Source: Alphaproteobacteria bacterium
GTDB taxonomy: Bacteria > Pseudomonadota > Alphaproteobacteria > Rhizobiales > Rhizobiaceae
Length of the DNA stretch: 64,000 nucleotides
Direction: 5' to 3'
NCBI GenBank assembly: GCA_018823835.1
Contig: JAHJHT010000002.1
Location: forward strand, 372,001-436,000
The notes below the pieces were generated by a model. It saw only the letters and a program-made list of their open reading frames with translations. It was not told where the DNA came from and ran no database searches. Below, piece after piece: positions 53,238 to 63,299 of the stretch; positions within the stretch are counted from its first letter, which is position 1, and each line of letters starts with the position of its first letter. A program made the translations under genes and the position numbers.

Positions 53238-56057
53238 CTAGTCCCGGATACCCGATGTGACTTCGCGATCGAGAAAGGGCGTTCGTTCGTTCACGATGTA
53301 GGAAATGGCTTCGAGAATGATGCCGTTGGTGTTCACGTCGGCGACTTCGACAGCCGACTGACTGGTTTCGCCGACACCGGATGCAAAACCTATTTCCGGA
53401 AGCTTGCCCTTGTCGCGAATGAGCGAAATCAGCCTGTCACTGTAGTTACCTTGCCGGCAGGCGTACCAAAGGTAGGATGCCTTGCTGTTGACCATCCTGA
53501 GGTCCGCTTCGCGTCTTGCTGTCTTGCCCGCCTGCTTGCTGGTCGGCGCATCGACCACGAATTCACCCCCGTCAGGCGTGATCTGGTAGCCCTGGTATGT
53601 GAAGTAGGGCGCAAAGGCGACCGGACCTTCAGATACCGCGGTCAGCACTCCCGTCTCCTGGAAGCGCTTGACCTGCGCATCGAGAAGGATGTCCGACGAA
53701 AGCCGTCCGTGCGGCGAGCCGCCGAGTTCGATTTCTTCCGTCAGGTGCGGTTCCGTTGCGATGCGGCCGCGGTCGGCAATCTCGCGCAGGGCTTCGACGG
53801 CATCGTCCATATTGCGACTTGGGTCCTGTTCGCCGAAAACTGGCTTGGTCTCGAAACCCCACAGGCGATACCCGTTGGCAACATAGTTCGCATAGCTGTT
53901 GGCGTGGACCGATGTCAGGCGGCCTTTCCCGCTGACAAGATGCATCTCTCCCTTGATCAGGATCTTGTGAAGGCCCCAACTGCCAACCAGTTTGTCGATC
54001 CCGAGACTGCTTCCCGACTCGATGTCGAGCACCCTGAGCGCGATGAGCAACCGGCCTGTGTCCGCGGAGTCAAATCCGGTGCGTTCGCCTGCCTGGGTGC
54101 TCAGCCTGCGCTCTGCCGGCGGCAGTTTGACGCCGGCATAGCGGAAGGTCTGTTCGCCAAGAAACTCGATGATACGCCTGCTGCGTTCCTCCAGTTCACC
54201 ATTGTCGATCAGCCCCAGTCGCTTGGCTGAAACCGTCGCCATGACCATGCTCGCAACGTCCCACATGGTGGCGAATGGGTAGCCCTGCTGGCTGCCATCC
54301 TCCATCCATGAGGTGCCGGGAGCAATGCCGTTGAAGGTCTTCATTCCCCAATCGAAGTACCGCCACGCAAGTTCGGCATCGTTGAGAAGCAGGCCCCTCT
54401 CGGCATCGGTCATGTCGACGGGGTTCCAGTCGCGGATCTGCACCTCGGCGCGCGCGCCGCAGATTCGGTCGTATGCTGCCAATGGCGGCAAGACCATTCT
54501 TCGATACTCCTCGAAGTTGACGAGCTTCGTGCCGGCTTGTCCGGACAGGGTCGAGATGACGTCCTTTATCTGCTCGATCCTTTGTGGCGTGTTCGCCGTG
54601 TTGAGGTGGACGCTGAAAACGGCGTCGTTCTTGTCGCCGACCAGATCCAGAACCGTTTGCGTGTCGTGATAGGGGGCATCGGCCTCCCACGATTCTTCGA
54701 ACATGACGGTGTTGGAAGCGTGCAGAAGACCCCGCTCGTCCATCCCGGTAAACCATCGGAAATCGCGCTTCTCCGCGCTGATGATGGTCGCGCCGATGCC
54801 CGCAAGGGCTATCAGCGTGTTTTCGTCATAGGCGTTGTTCGGCGGAATGTAAGACGCCGGGATGCGGCCGCTGGCGTGCGAGACCTCGGCCACGCCGTAG
54901 CGGATCAGATCGAGGTTCTTCTCAATCGAGTTGCCGACCAGCTCCGATGGAAGGTGGCGCCATCCATGCGTGGAGACGTCGTATCGAGGATGCTGCAACA
55001 TGCGCCGCAGATATGCCTCGACCGCGCCGTCGGCGGAAAGGAAGTAGTCTGACGGAGCGGGGACCACCGCTTCGGTGACGGGGTAACCGGCATTGATCAG
55101 TTCCTCGACGAACGCCATTTGTGTGATGTCGGACTTCGCGTTGACCCTAAGATCGTCGAAGCGGACTACAACGAAGCGATGGTTGTCGGGGTGGCTTTGC
55201 CGATGCAATTCCATCGGCAGGACAGTTCTTGCTTCACCTGATTCCACGGCGTGAAGCGCTGCCTGGGCAATCTCGGTAGCGTAGCTTGCAAGATCGCCTT
55301 CGCTCATCTTGTCAAAAGAAGCGTAGGGAATGTCAACGATGATTGGCTCGTCAGAATTCGCGAGCTTGTCTATTCCCGCCGCAACAGAGGCAGGGTTGGG
55401 TTTGCGCTTGCGCGAAGGACGGCTGCTGCTCTTGGGCGAGCCGAACAGGTTCACAAGGCCGGTTTCGGTCGTCCAGTAACCGCCCTGGTCGGGCTGGAGG
55501 TTGGCTGCATCCTTCACGCCGGCAGCCAACCGAATTATCGAGCGAATTCCCGCCGCTCGTATCGCTGCTCCGTCCTGATAGGAGGCGAGCGGCGAATTGG
55601 TGGTCAAGGTGCATGCTGTCGTAACAGCCTTGTCCTTGTACCGCTCATACTGGTTGATGGCTTTGGAGAAGTGCGCTTGAGCGGCGCTTACCTGACGCAA
55701 CTGGAAATACGGATCCGTAGCTTCCAGCGTCTCTGCATGAAGCCCGATCTCGATGTCTCGGCGCTCTTGCTGGATGATGTCGCGCAGGTATCGCGCCATC
55801 TTGGAATCATATTCGAGCAAGGCGCCTTCGCCGCCATGAGGATTGACCGTCAATGTGACGGGGATCCCGCGGATCTGGAACGGGCTGACGATCGTCGCGA
55901 GCCGAATAGGATCGGATGCGGGGTCGGCACCGCTGATCGTAATGACGAGCGGGTTGGGCAACGTAGCCGATGCCGCCCTGGCGGCTGAGCGCCCCAATAT
56001 GGACATTGCCGGTACGCTTAGCGCACCGAGGAGAAGATTGCGCCTCGTAACGTTCAT
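53238..56057 (-). CDS. Large secreted protein with polysaccharide-deacetylase-like and DUF3131 domains
   Basis: A 939-residue exported protein. The N-terminus MNVTRRNLLLGALSVPAMSI is a twin-arginine-style signal peptide. Residues of about 40-300 form a divergent deacetylase-like barrel, and about 300-560 contain a second one (FVVVRFDDLRVNAKSDITQ and STHGWRHLPSE). From about 575 to the end there is a DUF3131, glucoamylase-like part (NDAELAWRYFDWGMKTFNGI, TSWMEDGSQQGYPFATMWDVA). The start ATG 56057 follows AAAGGAG. It most likely trims or modifies the polymer made by the neighbouring GT2 synthase, in the periplasm or outside the cell. The exact sugars are unknown. Confidence 0.75.
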   Translation of the reverse strand: MNVTRRNLLLGALSVPAMSILGRSAARAASATLPNPLVITISGADPASDPIRLATIVSPFQIRGIPVTLTVNPHGGEGALLEYDSKMARYLRDIIQQERRDIEIGLHAETLEATDPYFQLRQVSAAQAHFSKAINQYERYKDKAVTTACTLTTNSPLASYQDGAAIRAAGIRSIIRLAAGVKDAANLQPDQGGYWTTETGLVNLFGSPKSSSRPSRKRKPNPASVAAGIDKLANSDEPIIVDIPYASFDKMSEGDLASYATEIAQAALHAVESGEARTVLPMELHRQSHPDNHRFVVVRFDDLRVNAKSDITQMAFVEELINAGYPVTEAVVPAPSDYFLSADGAVEAYLRRMLQHPRYDVSTHGWRHLPSELVGNSIEKNLDLIRYGVAEVSHASGRIPASYIPPNNAYDENTLIALAGIGATIISAEKRDFRWFTGMDERGLLHASNTVMFEESWEADAPYHDTQTVLDLVGDKNDAVFSVHLNTANTPQRIEQIKDVISTLSGQAGTKLVNFEEYRRMVLPPLAAYDRICGARAEVQIRDWNPVDMTDAERGLLLNDAELAWRYFDWGMKTFNGIAPGTSWMEDGSQQGYPFATMWDVASMVMATVSAKRLGLIDNGELEERSRRIIEFLGEQTFRYAGVKLPPAERRLSTQAGERTGFDSADTGRLLIALRVLDIESGSSLGIDKLVGSWGLHKILIKGEMHLVSGKGRLTSVHANSYANYVANGYRLWGFETKPVFGEQDPSRNMDDAVEALREIADRGRIATEPHLTEEIELGGSPHGRLSSDILLDAQVKRFQETGVLTAVSEGPVAFAPYFTYQGYQITPDGGEFVVDAPTSKQAGKTARREADLRMVNSKASYLWYACRQGNYSDRLISLIRDKGKLPEIGFASGVGETSQSAVEVADVNTNGIILEAISYIVNERTPFLDREVTSGIRD

Positions 56058-56082
56058 GTCGGCTCCTTTCCAATCCGGCGGA

Positions 56083-57354
56083 TCATGCTTCGACCACGGT
56101 CGTGATGGGTCCGTAGCGCTGGGGACTGACCCAGCGACCATCCGATTGGGCGATGAACGAAACAACCAGGGCGCGCCAGAAGAGCGCGGCGTCGAGAAGG
56201 CGGATCAGCGGGAAAAGAAGTCCATACAGAAGCATGCTCGGACGACGTTCCACCAGGGATACGACAACCGTTAGTGCGTAATCCGTCGCAAGGAAGAGAG
56301 CGACCAGCGGGACCGGCGAGATCATTTCGACATCCATGTCGAGCAGCGAGAAAGCCGGAACGTGGATACCCGCGGTGAGGTACAACGCCAGCATGACTGG
56401 CAAGGCGAGCACAAACGCGGAAATCGTGAGCAGCTCGATCAGCAGCGCGCCGAGCGACAGCCAGAACATGCTGGGCCAGACACCGTTGCGCCAGACTGTC
56501 TGCCAGAACCCGAGATACCAACGCTGAACCTGCTTGCGGTAATCGTTCAGCGTGAGGGGATCCTCGGACGAACAGCGGGCTGTCGGCGTGTAGGCGACAC
56601 GGCCAAGCCGCTTGCGCTGCACCTCGAAGGTCATGTTGAAATCTTCGATCACGAGCCCGCGTGCCGTGATGTCGATATGCTCAAGAACACTCGCGCGATA
56701 CATGCTGGCGAACCCCGGCGCGATATAGCTCACATTCGTCCAACGCCATGACTGGCCGTACTGAAAAGCCGTCTGCAGGAGACGGTAAAGCCGGGTCCTG
56801 TACGCGGCGTAGAGCAAGTCGGGACTGGGCCAGAACTGGTTGCGCCACCGGGAAAGGACATGGCCGGCGACCACCGCGTTTCTCGGGTCGTCCAGAAGCG
56901 GAAGTGCATGCTCGAGATAGTGCGGGTCGATTTCGGAGTCGGCGTCCTGAATAAGGACGGCCTGGTATCGACCGCAAAGGTCGAACTCTACGAGAGCGGT
57001 AGCGAGCGCCTTTGCCTTGCCACCGTTCGGCTGGATATCGAGAACGTTACATCCGGCTTCACGAGCCAGCTCTACCGTCCGGTCCCTGGAGCCGTCGCTC
57101 GCCACGAATATCTGGGAGGCAGGAACAATCGCCCTCAGCGCGGCAAGACACTTTGGCAGGGCCACTTCCTCGTTGTGTGCAGGAATGACCACCGCGACAT
57201 CGTCGACCGACAGCAGAGGTTGCCGGCGCCGAGGCGCAAACAGGTTTTCCGATACGAGGCGGGCAATGCCGACGGTGCACCAAAAGGTTATGCTGACACC
57301 GAGCGACGCAGCGATTATCGGCAACAGCCAACCGCTATTGAACAACGTTGTCAT
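56083..57354 (-). CDS. Processive glycosyltransferase family 2 (polysaccharide synthase)
   Basis: A 423-residue membrane enzyme that polymerises a glycan. After an N-terminal helix it has the GT2 core: VVIPAHNEEVALPKCLAAL, SDGSRDRT (first Asp), LIQDADSEIDP (metal Asp), GLVIEDFNMTFEVQRK (catalytic Asp) and QVQRWYLGFWQTVW (the QxxRW product-site motif of processive synthases), then four C-terminal helices. This is the PgaC/NodC/hyaluronan-synthase plan. It starts inside the end of the upstream epimerase gene (ATGA overlap). Confidence 0.9.
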   Translation of the reverse strand: MTTLFNSGWLLPIIAASLGVSITFWCTVGIARLVSENLFAPRRRQPLLSVDDVAVVIPAHNEEVALPKCLAALRAIVPASQIFVASDGSRDRTVELAREAGCNVLDIQPNGGKAKALATALVEFDLCGRYQAVLIQDADSEIDPHYLEHALPLLDDPRNAVVAGHVLSRWRNQFWPSPDLLYAAYRTRLYRLLQTAFQYGQSWRWTNVSYIAPGFASMYRASVLEHIDITARGLVIEDFNMTFEVQRKRLGRVAYTPTARCSSEDPLTLNDYRKQVQRWYLGFWQTVWRNGVWPSMFWLSLGALLIELLTISAFVLALPVMLALYLTAGIHVPAFSLLDMDVEMISPVPLVALFLATDYALTVVVSLVERRPSMLLYGLLFPLIRLLDAALFWRALVVSFIAQSDGRWVSPQRYGPITTVVEA

Positions 57355-58397
57355 ACACGTGCCTGAGGCCGTCCGCTCCGGCCATTCATTGCGAACGAGG
57401 CAACGAGGGTCACTTCGTCCGAGCGACGCTCATCCTTCGAGGACACGAACTCGGCGTACATCTCTCTCAAGCCGTCGGCCAGGCTGACCTTTTGGCTCCA
57501 TCCCAGGGCCTCGACCTTCGATGTGTCCGGCCAGCGTCCGCGATGATCCGAGATGAAGTGCTTCTGGAAGACAGCTCTCCCGGACAAACCGGTCGCCTTC
57601 TTCACGGCCTCGAACAACTGCTTGATGGTGAGCTGCCTGCTGCCACCTATGTTGTAGGCCTCGCCGTTCGACCCGCGCTCCATCACGGTAAGCAGGCCGT
57701 CGATCAGGTCATCGACATGCAGGAACGTACGCGTTTGCGAGCCGTCCCCATAGATCAAGACCGGCTGGCCATTGATCAGGCTGCCGATCATCTGAGGAAT
57801 GACCCGCTGGTCTTCCGGAGACATTCGCGGACCGTATGTGTTGAAGATGCGTACGATGCGTGCGTCGACCCCGTACTTGCGACCGTAATAGCAGGTGAGC
57901 GCCTCTCCGAAGCGCTTTGCTTCTTCGTAGGCACTGCGCGGACCAACCGGATCGACATTGCCGGCGTAGGTTTCCGCCTGCGGGAAAACCTGCGGGTCGC
58001 CGTATGCTTCCGCAGTGCTGGTGAACAGGAAACGTGCACCGGAGGTGCGGGCGATTTTCAGCAGGTTGTAGGTTCCTGCCGAGGATGCCAGCAGCATCTC
58101 CTCACCGAGAAGCTCGATGTTGGGCACGCCGGTCGGGCACGCCAGGTGATATACTTGGGAATAATGACGCCGCAAGAAGCGTGTGCAGTCTTCGGCATTG
58201 GAGACATCGAGCTGGATGAACCGGAATGCTGGATCCCGCTTCAGATCGACAATATCACTCTCTCGTCCTGTCGACAGGTCATCGACGCAGTCCACCTGCA
58301 TTCCCCTTGCCAGCAACGCCCGGACAAGGTTGCTTCCGATGAAGCCTGCCCCACCAGCAACAAGGCAACGGTTACGACTCAACCCGAGACTACGCAT
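57351..58397 (-). CDS. NAD-dependent epimerase/dehydratase, UDP-glucuronate decarboxylase (UXS)-like
   Basis: A 348-residue extended SDR. NAD-binding VAGGAGFIGSNLVRALLARG is near residue 14, VYHLACPTGVPNIE near 84 resembles the HLACPASP of UDP-xylose synthase, FTSTAEAYGDPQVFPQAE keeps the Glu used in decarboxylation, SAYEEAKRFGEAL is the YxxxK pair, and GDGSQTRTFLHV is the usual nucleotide-sugar contact. The likely product is UDP-xylose or a related donor; a plain 4-epimerase cannot be ruled out. It is the first gene of the operon. The start at ATG 58397 has only a weak site (GTATGGG). Confidence 0.82.
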   Translation of the reverse strand: MRSLGLSRNRCLVAGGAGFIGSNLVRALLARGMQVDCVDDLSTGRESDIVDLKRDPAFRFIQLDVSNAEDCTRFLRRHYSQVYHLACPTGVPNIELLGEEMLLASSAGTYNLLKIARTSGARFLFTSTAEAYGDPQVFPQAETYAGNVDPVGPRSAYEEAKRFGEALTCYYGRKYGVDARIVRIFNTYGPRMSPEDQRVIPQMIGSLINGQPVLIYGDGSQTRTFLHVDDLIDGLLTVMERGSNGEAYNIGGSRQLTIKQLFEAVKKATGLSGRAVFQKHFISDHRGRWPDTSKVEALGWSQKVSLADGLREMYAEFVSSKDERRSDEVTLVASFAMNGRSGRPQARV

Positions 58398-58802
58398 GCA
58401 CCCATACCCACCACTTGTCCGTCCCACGTTAAAGTTGCAGGTTTTCCACAGGGCGGCAACTTTATCGTTAATGTATAGTTAACGAGAGAAGGAGGTTAAG
58501 GTGCTGAAAACTCTTAACTAATGAAGCCCTCAGGGGATTGCTGTATCGAATTGAAACACTTTCCTTAGGCTCCGCGTCGGTAAAAATGGTTGACATCGGG
58601 CAATCCGTGGGGCAGCCCACACACTGATTCTTTCGCTGCTGAAACAGCAAACGTGCCGCCCATGGACACGGGCAATCGAGCGGCCCAAACTGGTACACAC
58701 TGTCCGAAGTTGCGCAGGCCGATGCGGCAAGAAAAAGCCGCCACCGACCTTAAGTCGGCAGCGGCTTCCTCCAACGCCTATGCGGCGCCTATCAGTCTGC
58801 GC
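58398..58802. other. Regulatory region upstream of the polysaccharide operon (405 bases)
   Basis: No gene is supported here. It holds two inverted repeats, CGTTAA/TTAACG (58466-58484) and GTTAAG/CTTAAC (58495-58518), between which sits AAGGAGG, a strong ribosome-binding-type motif on the plus strand followed by GTG and a six-codon open frame ending TAA. The rest is AT-richer than its surroundings up to about 58600. The right end is the terminator of the convergent-side small gene. Confidence 0.5.
58731..58767 (-). terminator. Rho-independent terminator after the small secreted protein gene
   Basis: Read on the minus strand, AAGCCGCTGCCGAC pairs with GTCGGTGGCGGCTT (14-bp arms with two mismatches) around a 5-base loop and is followed by TTTCTT. 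It lies just beyond the stop of the gene ending at 58803. Confidence 0.75.
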
Positions 58803-59102
58803 TTAGTTGGTGCGCATCGACAGGCAGAGCTCGTCGCGGTTGGGATCCGTGTTGGCCTCGCAGGCCGTCGACAGGCTGGCCTGGTCTTCCTCCGACATGG
58901 CCTCCCAAGCGGCCTTGATCTCTTCCTTCGAACGGAGTGTGGTCATCGAATCGTCGGTGTAGAACTGGTGGACGCTCGGGCTATTGAGATAGTTCGCCGG
59001 GTCAGAGCCGCCGCGATCGCTCGCCGAGGTCGACGAGGTTTCCTGAGCGAAGGAGGCGCCGGCCATCATAAGGGCCATGGATGCTGCGAGAAGAATTTTC
59101 AT
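58803..59102 (-). CDS. Small secreted protein of unknown function (99 residues)
   Basis: The product has a clear signal peptide (MKILLAASMALMMAGASFAQ, cleavage near residue 20) and a polar mature part with two cysteines (STACEANTDPNRDELCLSM) that could form a disulfide. The segment TTLRSKEEIKAAWEAMSEED is a probable helix. No family is recognised. The start ATG 59102 follows AAGGAAGG; an earlier in-frame start at 59243 has no signal-like beginning. An EcfG-like promoter motif lies upstream, hinting at stress control. Confidence 0.75.
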   Translation of the reverse strand: MKILLAASMALMMAGASFAQETSSTSASDRGGSDPANYLNSPSVHQFYTDDSMTTLRSKEEIKAAWEAMSEEDQASLSTACEANTDPNRDELCLSMRTN

Positions 59103-59151
59103 GGTGGTTTCCTTCCTTGTTTCGTTCCGGCAGTCGGTAGCTGCACTGCCA

Positions 59152-59180
59152 AACGAACCGCCGGGCGGACGGAAAGTTCC
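59152..59180 (-). promoter_or_regulatory. Candidate EcfG-type promoter for the small secreted protein
   Basis: On the minus strand GGAAC (59176-59180) is followed after 16 bases by GGTT (59156-59159), close to the GGAAC-N16/17-CGTT pattern of alphaproteobacterial general-stress promoters; a CGTT four bases further (59152-59155) gives too long a spacer. The predicted start lies about 45-50 bases ahead of the coding start. Confidence 0.35.
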
Positions 59181-59338
59181 GGGAAAATTTCCTCCTCCGG
59201 ACACGGCGTCGTGATCGGCGCCGTGCCGCCAAAAGCCTGTCATTTAAAGTGTAATCTGCGCTTCACCCCGGCATCCGGCCGCGCATGGGCGTCGGCAGGC
59301 CATCCCGCACCTGCCCCATAAAAATCGTCGGTAGCCCG

Positions 59339-59363
59339 GGAACGCCAGCCGCCATCGTGAGTT
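59339..59363 (+). promoter_or_regulatory. Candidate EcfG-type promoter for the DUF892 gene
   Basis: GGAAC (59339-59343) is followed after 16 bases by AGTT (59360-59363), partly matching the GGAAC-N16/17-CGTT stress promoter. The spacing to the start codon (about 50 bases) is suitable. Confidence 0.35.
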
Positions 59364-59414
59364 GAAGGACAGATCACGCCCCCGTGATCCCACTCCAAGT
59401 CAAAGGGACAGAAC

Positions 59415-59921
59415 ATGGCCAAGGAAAAGACGCTGGAAGATCTCTTCCACGACACGCTGAAAGACATTTACTACGCAGAGCGCAAGATCCTGAAGACGCT
59501 GCCCAAGATGAAACGCGCAGCCCAGTCCGACGATCTCAAGGCAGCCTTCGACAAGCATCACACCGAAACCGAGGGCCAGATCGAGCGCCTGCAGCAGGTC
59601 TTCGAACTGCTCGGCAAGCCGGCCCGCGGCAAGACCTGCGATGCCATCGAAGGCATCATCGCCGAGGGCGAAGAAATCATGGACGAGTTCAAGGACACGG
59701 CCGCCCTCGACGCGGGACTGATCTCCTCGGCGCAGGCAGTCGAGCATTACGAGATGACCCGCTACGGCACGCTGAAGCGCTGGGCGACCGAGCTTGGCAT
59801 GAACGACGCCGCCAAGCTGCTTGATGCCACGCTGCAGGAAGAATCGAAGACCGACGGCGACCTGACCAAGCTCGCGGATGCTTCCGCCAACCAGCGGGCC
59901 AAGGCCAAGAAGGCCGCCTGA
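59415..59921 (+). CDS. DUF892 (YciE/YciF-type) ferritin-like protein
   Basis: A 168-residue four-helix ferritin-like protein of the DUF892 family, linked with stress response. Metal-site glutamates and histidines are seen in [16 protein letters not shown] (Tyr-Tyr-x-Glu near 20), [13 protein letters not shown] (near 49), and [19 protein letters not shown] (near 105), the usual positions for a di-iron or similar site. The C-terminal tail is lysine- and alanine-rich. It ends at a strong terminator, so it is transcribed separately from the catalase gene. Upstream of it is a GGAAC-type promoter motif. Confidence 0.9.
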   Translation: MAKEKTLEDLFHDTLKDIYYAERKILKTLPKMKRAAQSDDLKAAFDKHHTETEGQIERLQQVFELLGKPARGKTCDAIEGIIAEGEEIMDEFKDTAALDAGLISSAQAVEHYEMTRYGTLKRWATELGMNDAAKLLDATLQEESKTDGDLTKLADASANQRAKAKKAA

Positions 59922-59927
59922 CGACCC

Positions 59928-59963
59928 GACCCGGGAAGCCCTGTCTTCCCGGGTCGTTTCTTT
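59928..59963 (+). terminator. Rho-independent terminator between DUF892 and katE
   Basis: A perfect 11-bp stem (GACCCGGGAAG at 59928-59938 with CTTCCCGGGTC at 59945-59955) with a 6-base loop is followed by GTTTCTTT. It starts seven bases after the DUF892 stop. Confidence 0.88.
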
Positions 59964-60037
59964 CGAGGTCTTCGGCCCCGCGCGACCTGCAAACCACGCC
60001 CCTGCCCGCTTCCAGTCCAACAATCCGAGGTATTTCA

Positions 60038-62161
<2,124 letters not shown>

Positions 62162-62172
62162 GGCACCCCGGA

Positions 62173-62210
62173 AAGGCGCCCGGCGCGGTTTCTGCCGCGC
62201 CGGGCGCCTT
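62173..62210 (+). terminator. Terminator hairpin after katE
   Basis: A perfect 16-bp stem (AAGGCGCCCGGCGCGG at 62173-62188 with its complement at 62195-62210) with a 6-base TTTCTG loop lies 12 bases after the catalase stop. The following T-run is short (TTT spanning the stem end), but the stem is very strong. Confidence 0.75.
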
Positions 62211-62337
62211 TCGCGTTCCAAAGGATCGGCAAAAAGGCCGCTACAACCCCAGTCATTCCCCTGCCCGCCGGATTCTGCTTCGATGACGGCAATGCGCCAA
62301 CTCCTGATGTCAGCAGATCTCTGCAAGGACCAGAACG

Positions 62338-63198
62338 ATGACCGTCCGCTATCGACTGGGCTGCGACCTTTCCTATCAGGTCATGAGCCCGACCCTCTTC
62401 ATCTTCAACATCGAGGTGGCCCGGCTGCCGAGGCACCGCGGCCTTGTCGAGACTCTGACCTTCTCGTCGGAACTCACGCGGCGCAGCCACACGGTGCCGG
62501 ACATGCAGAACCGGTATGTCAGCGTCGAGGCCGATGCCGGTCCGCTCGACGTCCACTACGAGGCGGAAGTCACACTGGACGTGCACCGTGCGGATCCCGC
62601 GACGGTGCGCGAGACGCCGCTCGGTGACCTACCGCTCGACATCATGCCCTTCCTGCTGCCGTCGCGCTTCGTCTCTTCCGACAGGCTCGCTGCCTTCGCG
62701 CAGCGCGAATTCGGGAACGTTCCGCCCGGCCACCAGCGTGTCACCCAGATCTGCAACTGGCTCTACGACAATCTCGACTACCAGCGCGGCTCCTCGGACC
62801 AGTTCACCACTGCCGACGAAAGCCTGATCATGCGGGCCGGCGTCTGCCGCGACTTCGCGCATCTCGGCATCGCCTTCTGCCGCGCCCTCAACATCCCGGC
62901 GCGCTTTGTCAGTTGCTACGCGCACGGACTCGAGCCCGGCGATTTCCACGCTGTGTTCGAGGCCTATCTCGACGGCCGCTGGTGGCTGTTCGACGGCACA
63001 CGCCAGGCCAATCTCGACGGCCTCATCCGCATCGGCGCCGGCCGCGATGCGGCCGAGATCGCCTTTGCCACGCCGTTCGGCCAGATGGAGGCCGGACCGA
63101 TCAACATCTCGATCGAGCGCGCCGATGGTTCGCCCGAGCCTTCGACGCGCACCACCGACGCGATCTCGACCGAAGAACCGGGGCCAGGCGCCGGCTAG
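62338..63198 (+). CDS. Transglutaminase-like (cysteine peptidase-fold) protein
   Basis: A 286-residue protein. The N-terminal half is a beta-rich domain (GCDLSYQVMSPTLFIFNIEV) as in the bacterial transglutaminase-like proteins, and the C-terminal half carries the triad Cys in MRAGVCRDFAHLGIAF (near 169), His in PGDFHAVFEAYLDG (near 203) and Asp in WWLFDGTRQANLDG (near 219). These enzymes may act as amidases or peptidases on unknown substrates. The start ATG 62338 has CAAGGACCAGAACG upstream. It appears to be transcribed alone. Confidence 0.88.
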   Translation: MTVRYRLGCDLSYQVMSPTLFIFNIEVARLPRHRGLVETLTFSSELTRRSHTVPDMQNRYVSVEADAGPLDVHYEAEVTLDVHRADPATVRETPLGDLPLDIMPFLLPSRFVSSDRLAAFAQREFGNVPPGHQRVTQICNWLYDNLDYQRGSSDQFTTADESLIMRAGVCRDFAHLGIAFCRALNIPARFVSCYAHGLEPGDFHAVFEAYLDGRWWLFDGTRQANLDGLIRIGAGRDAAEIAFATPFGQMEAGPINISIERADGSPEPSTRTTDAISTEEPGPGAG

Positions 63199-63236
63199 GC
63201 TTCACTGCCTGGGGGCAACGGCGCTCGTCGCTTGTT

Positions 63237-63246
63237 TGATATATCA
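63237..63246. promoter_or_regulatory. Candidate GntR operator (TGATATATCA)
   Basis: A perfect 10-base palindrome, with TT before it, lies about 54 bases upstream of the GntR/FCD gene at 63300. It resembles FCD-type GntR sites with an AT core and suggests autoregulation. Confidence 0.5.
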
Positions 63247-63299
63247 GCCATCTGTAGTGTCGCACCGGGCCGAACCTTATCCGGCCGGCGACAGGATTA

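Larger units (their letters stand above)
59103..59414. other. Divergent intergenic region between the small secreted protein and DUF892 genes (312 bases)
   Basis: This region carries two outward-facing GGAAC-type motifs, listed separately, and a purine-rich ribosome-binding site AAAGGGACAG before ATG 59415. I saw no other gene, RNA or repeat in it. Confidence 0.5.

Noticed and set aside
53151..54230. A 359-codon plus-strand frame opposite the 939-residue protein gene
   Set aside because: The minus strand carries a signal peptide, a binding site and domain patterns; the plus-strand frame shows none.
58590..58595. A perfect TTGACA box in the region upstream of the polysaccharide operon
   Set aside because: It points along the plus strand, and no -10-like sequence follows at 15-19 bases and no gene follows on that strand.
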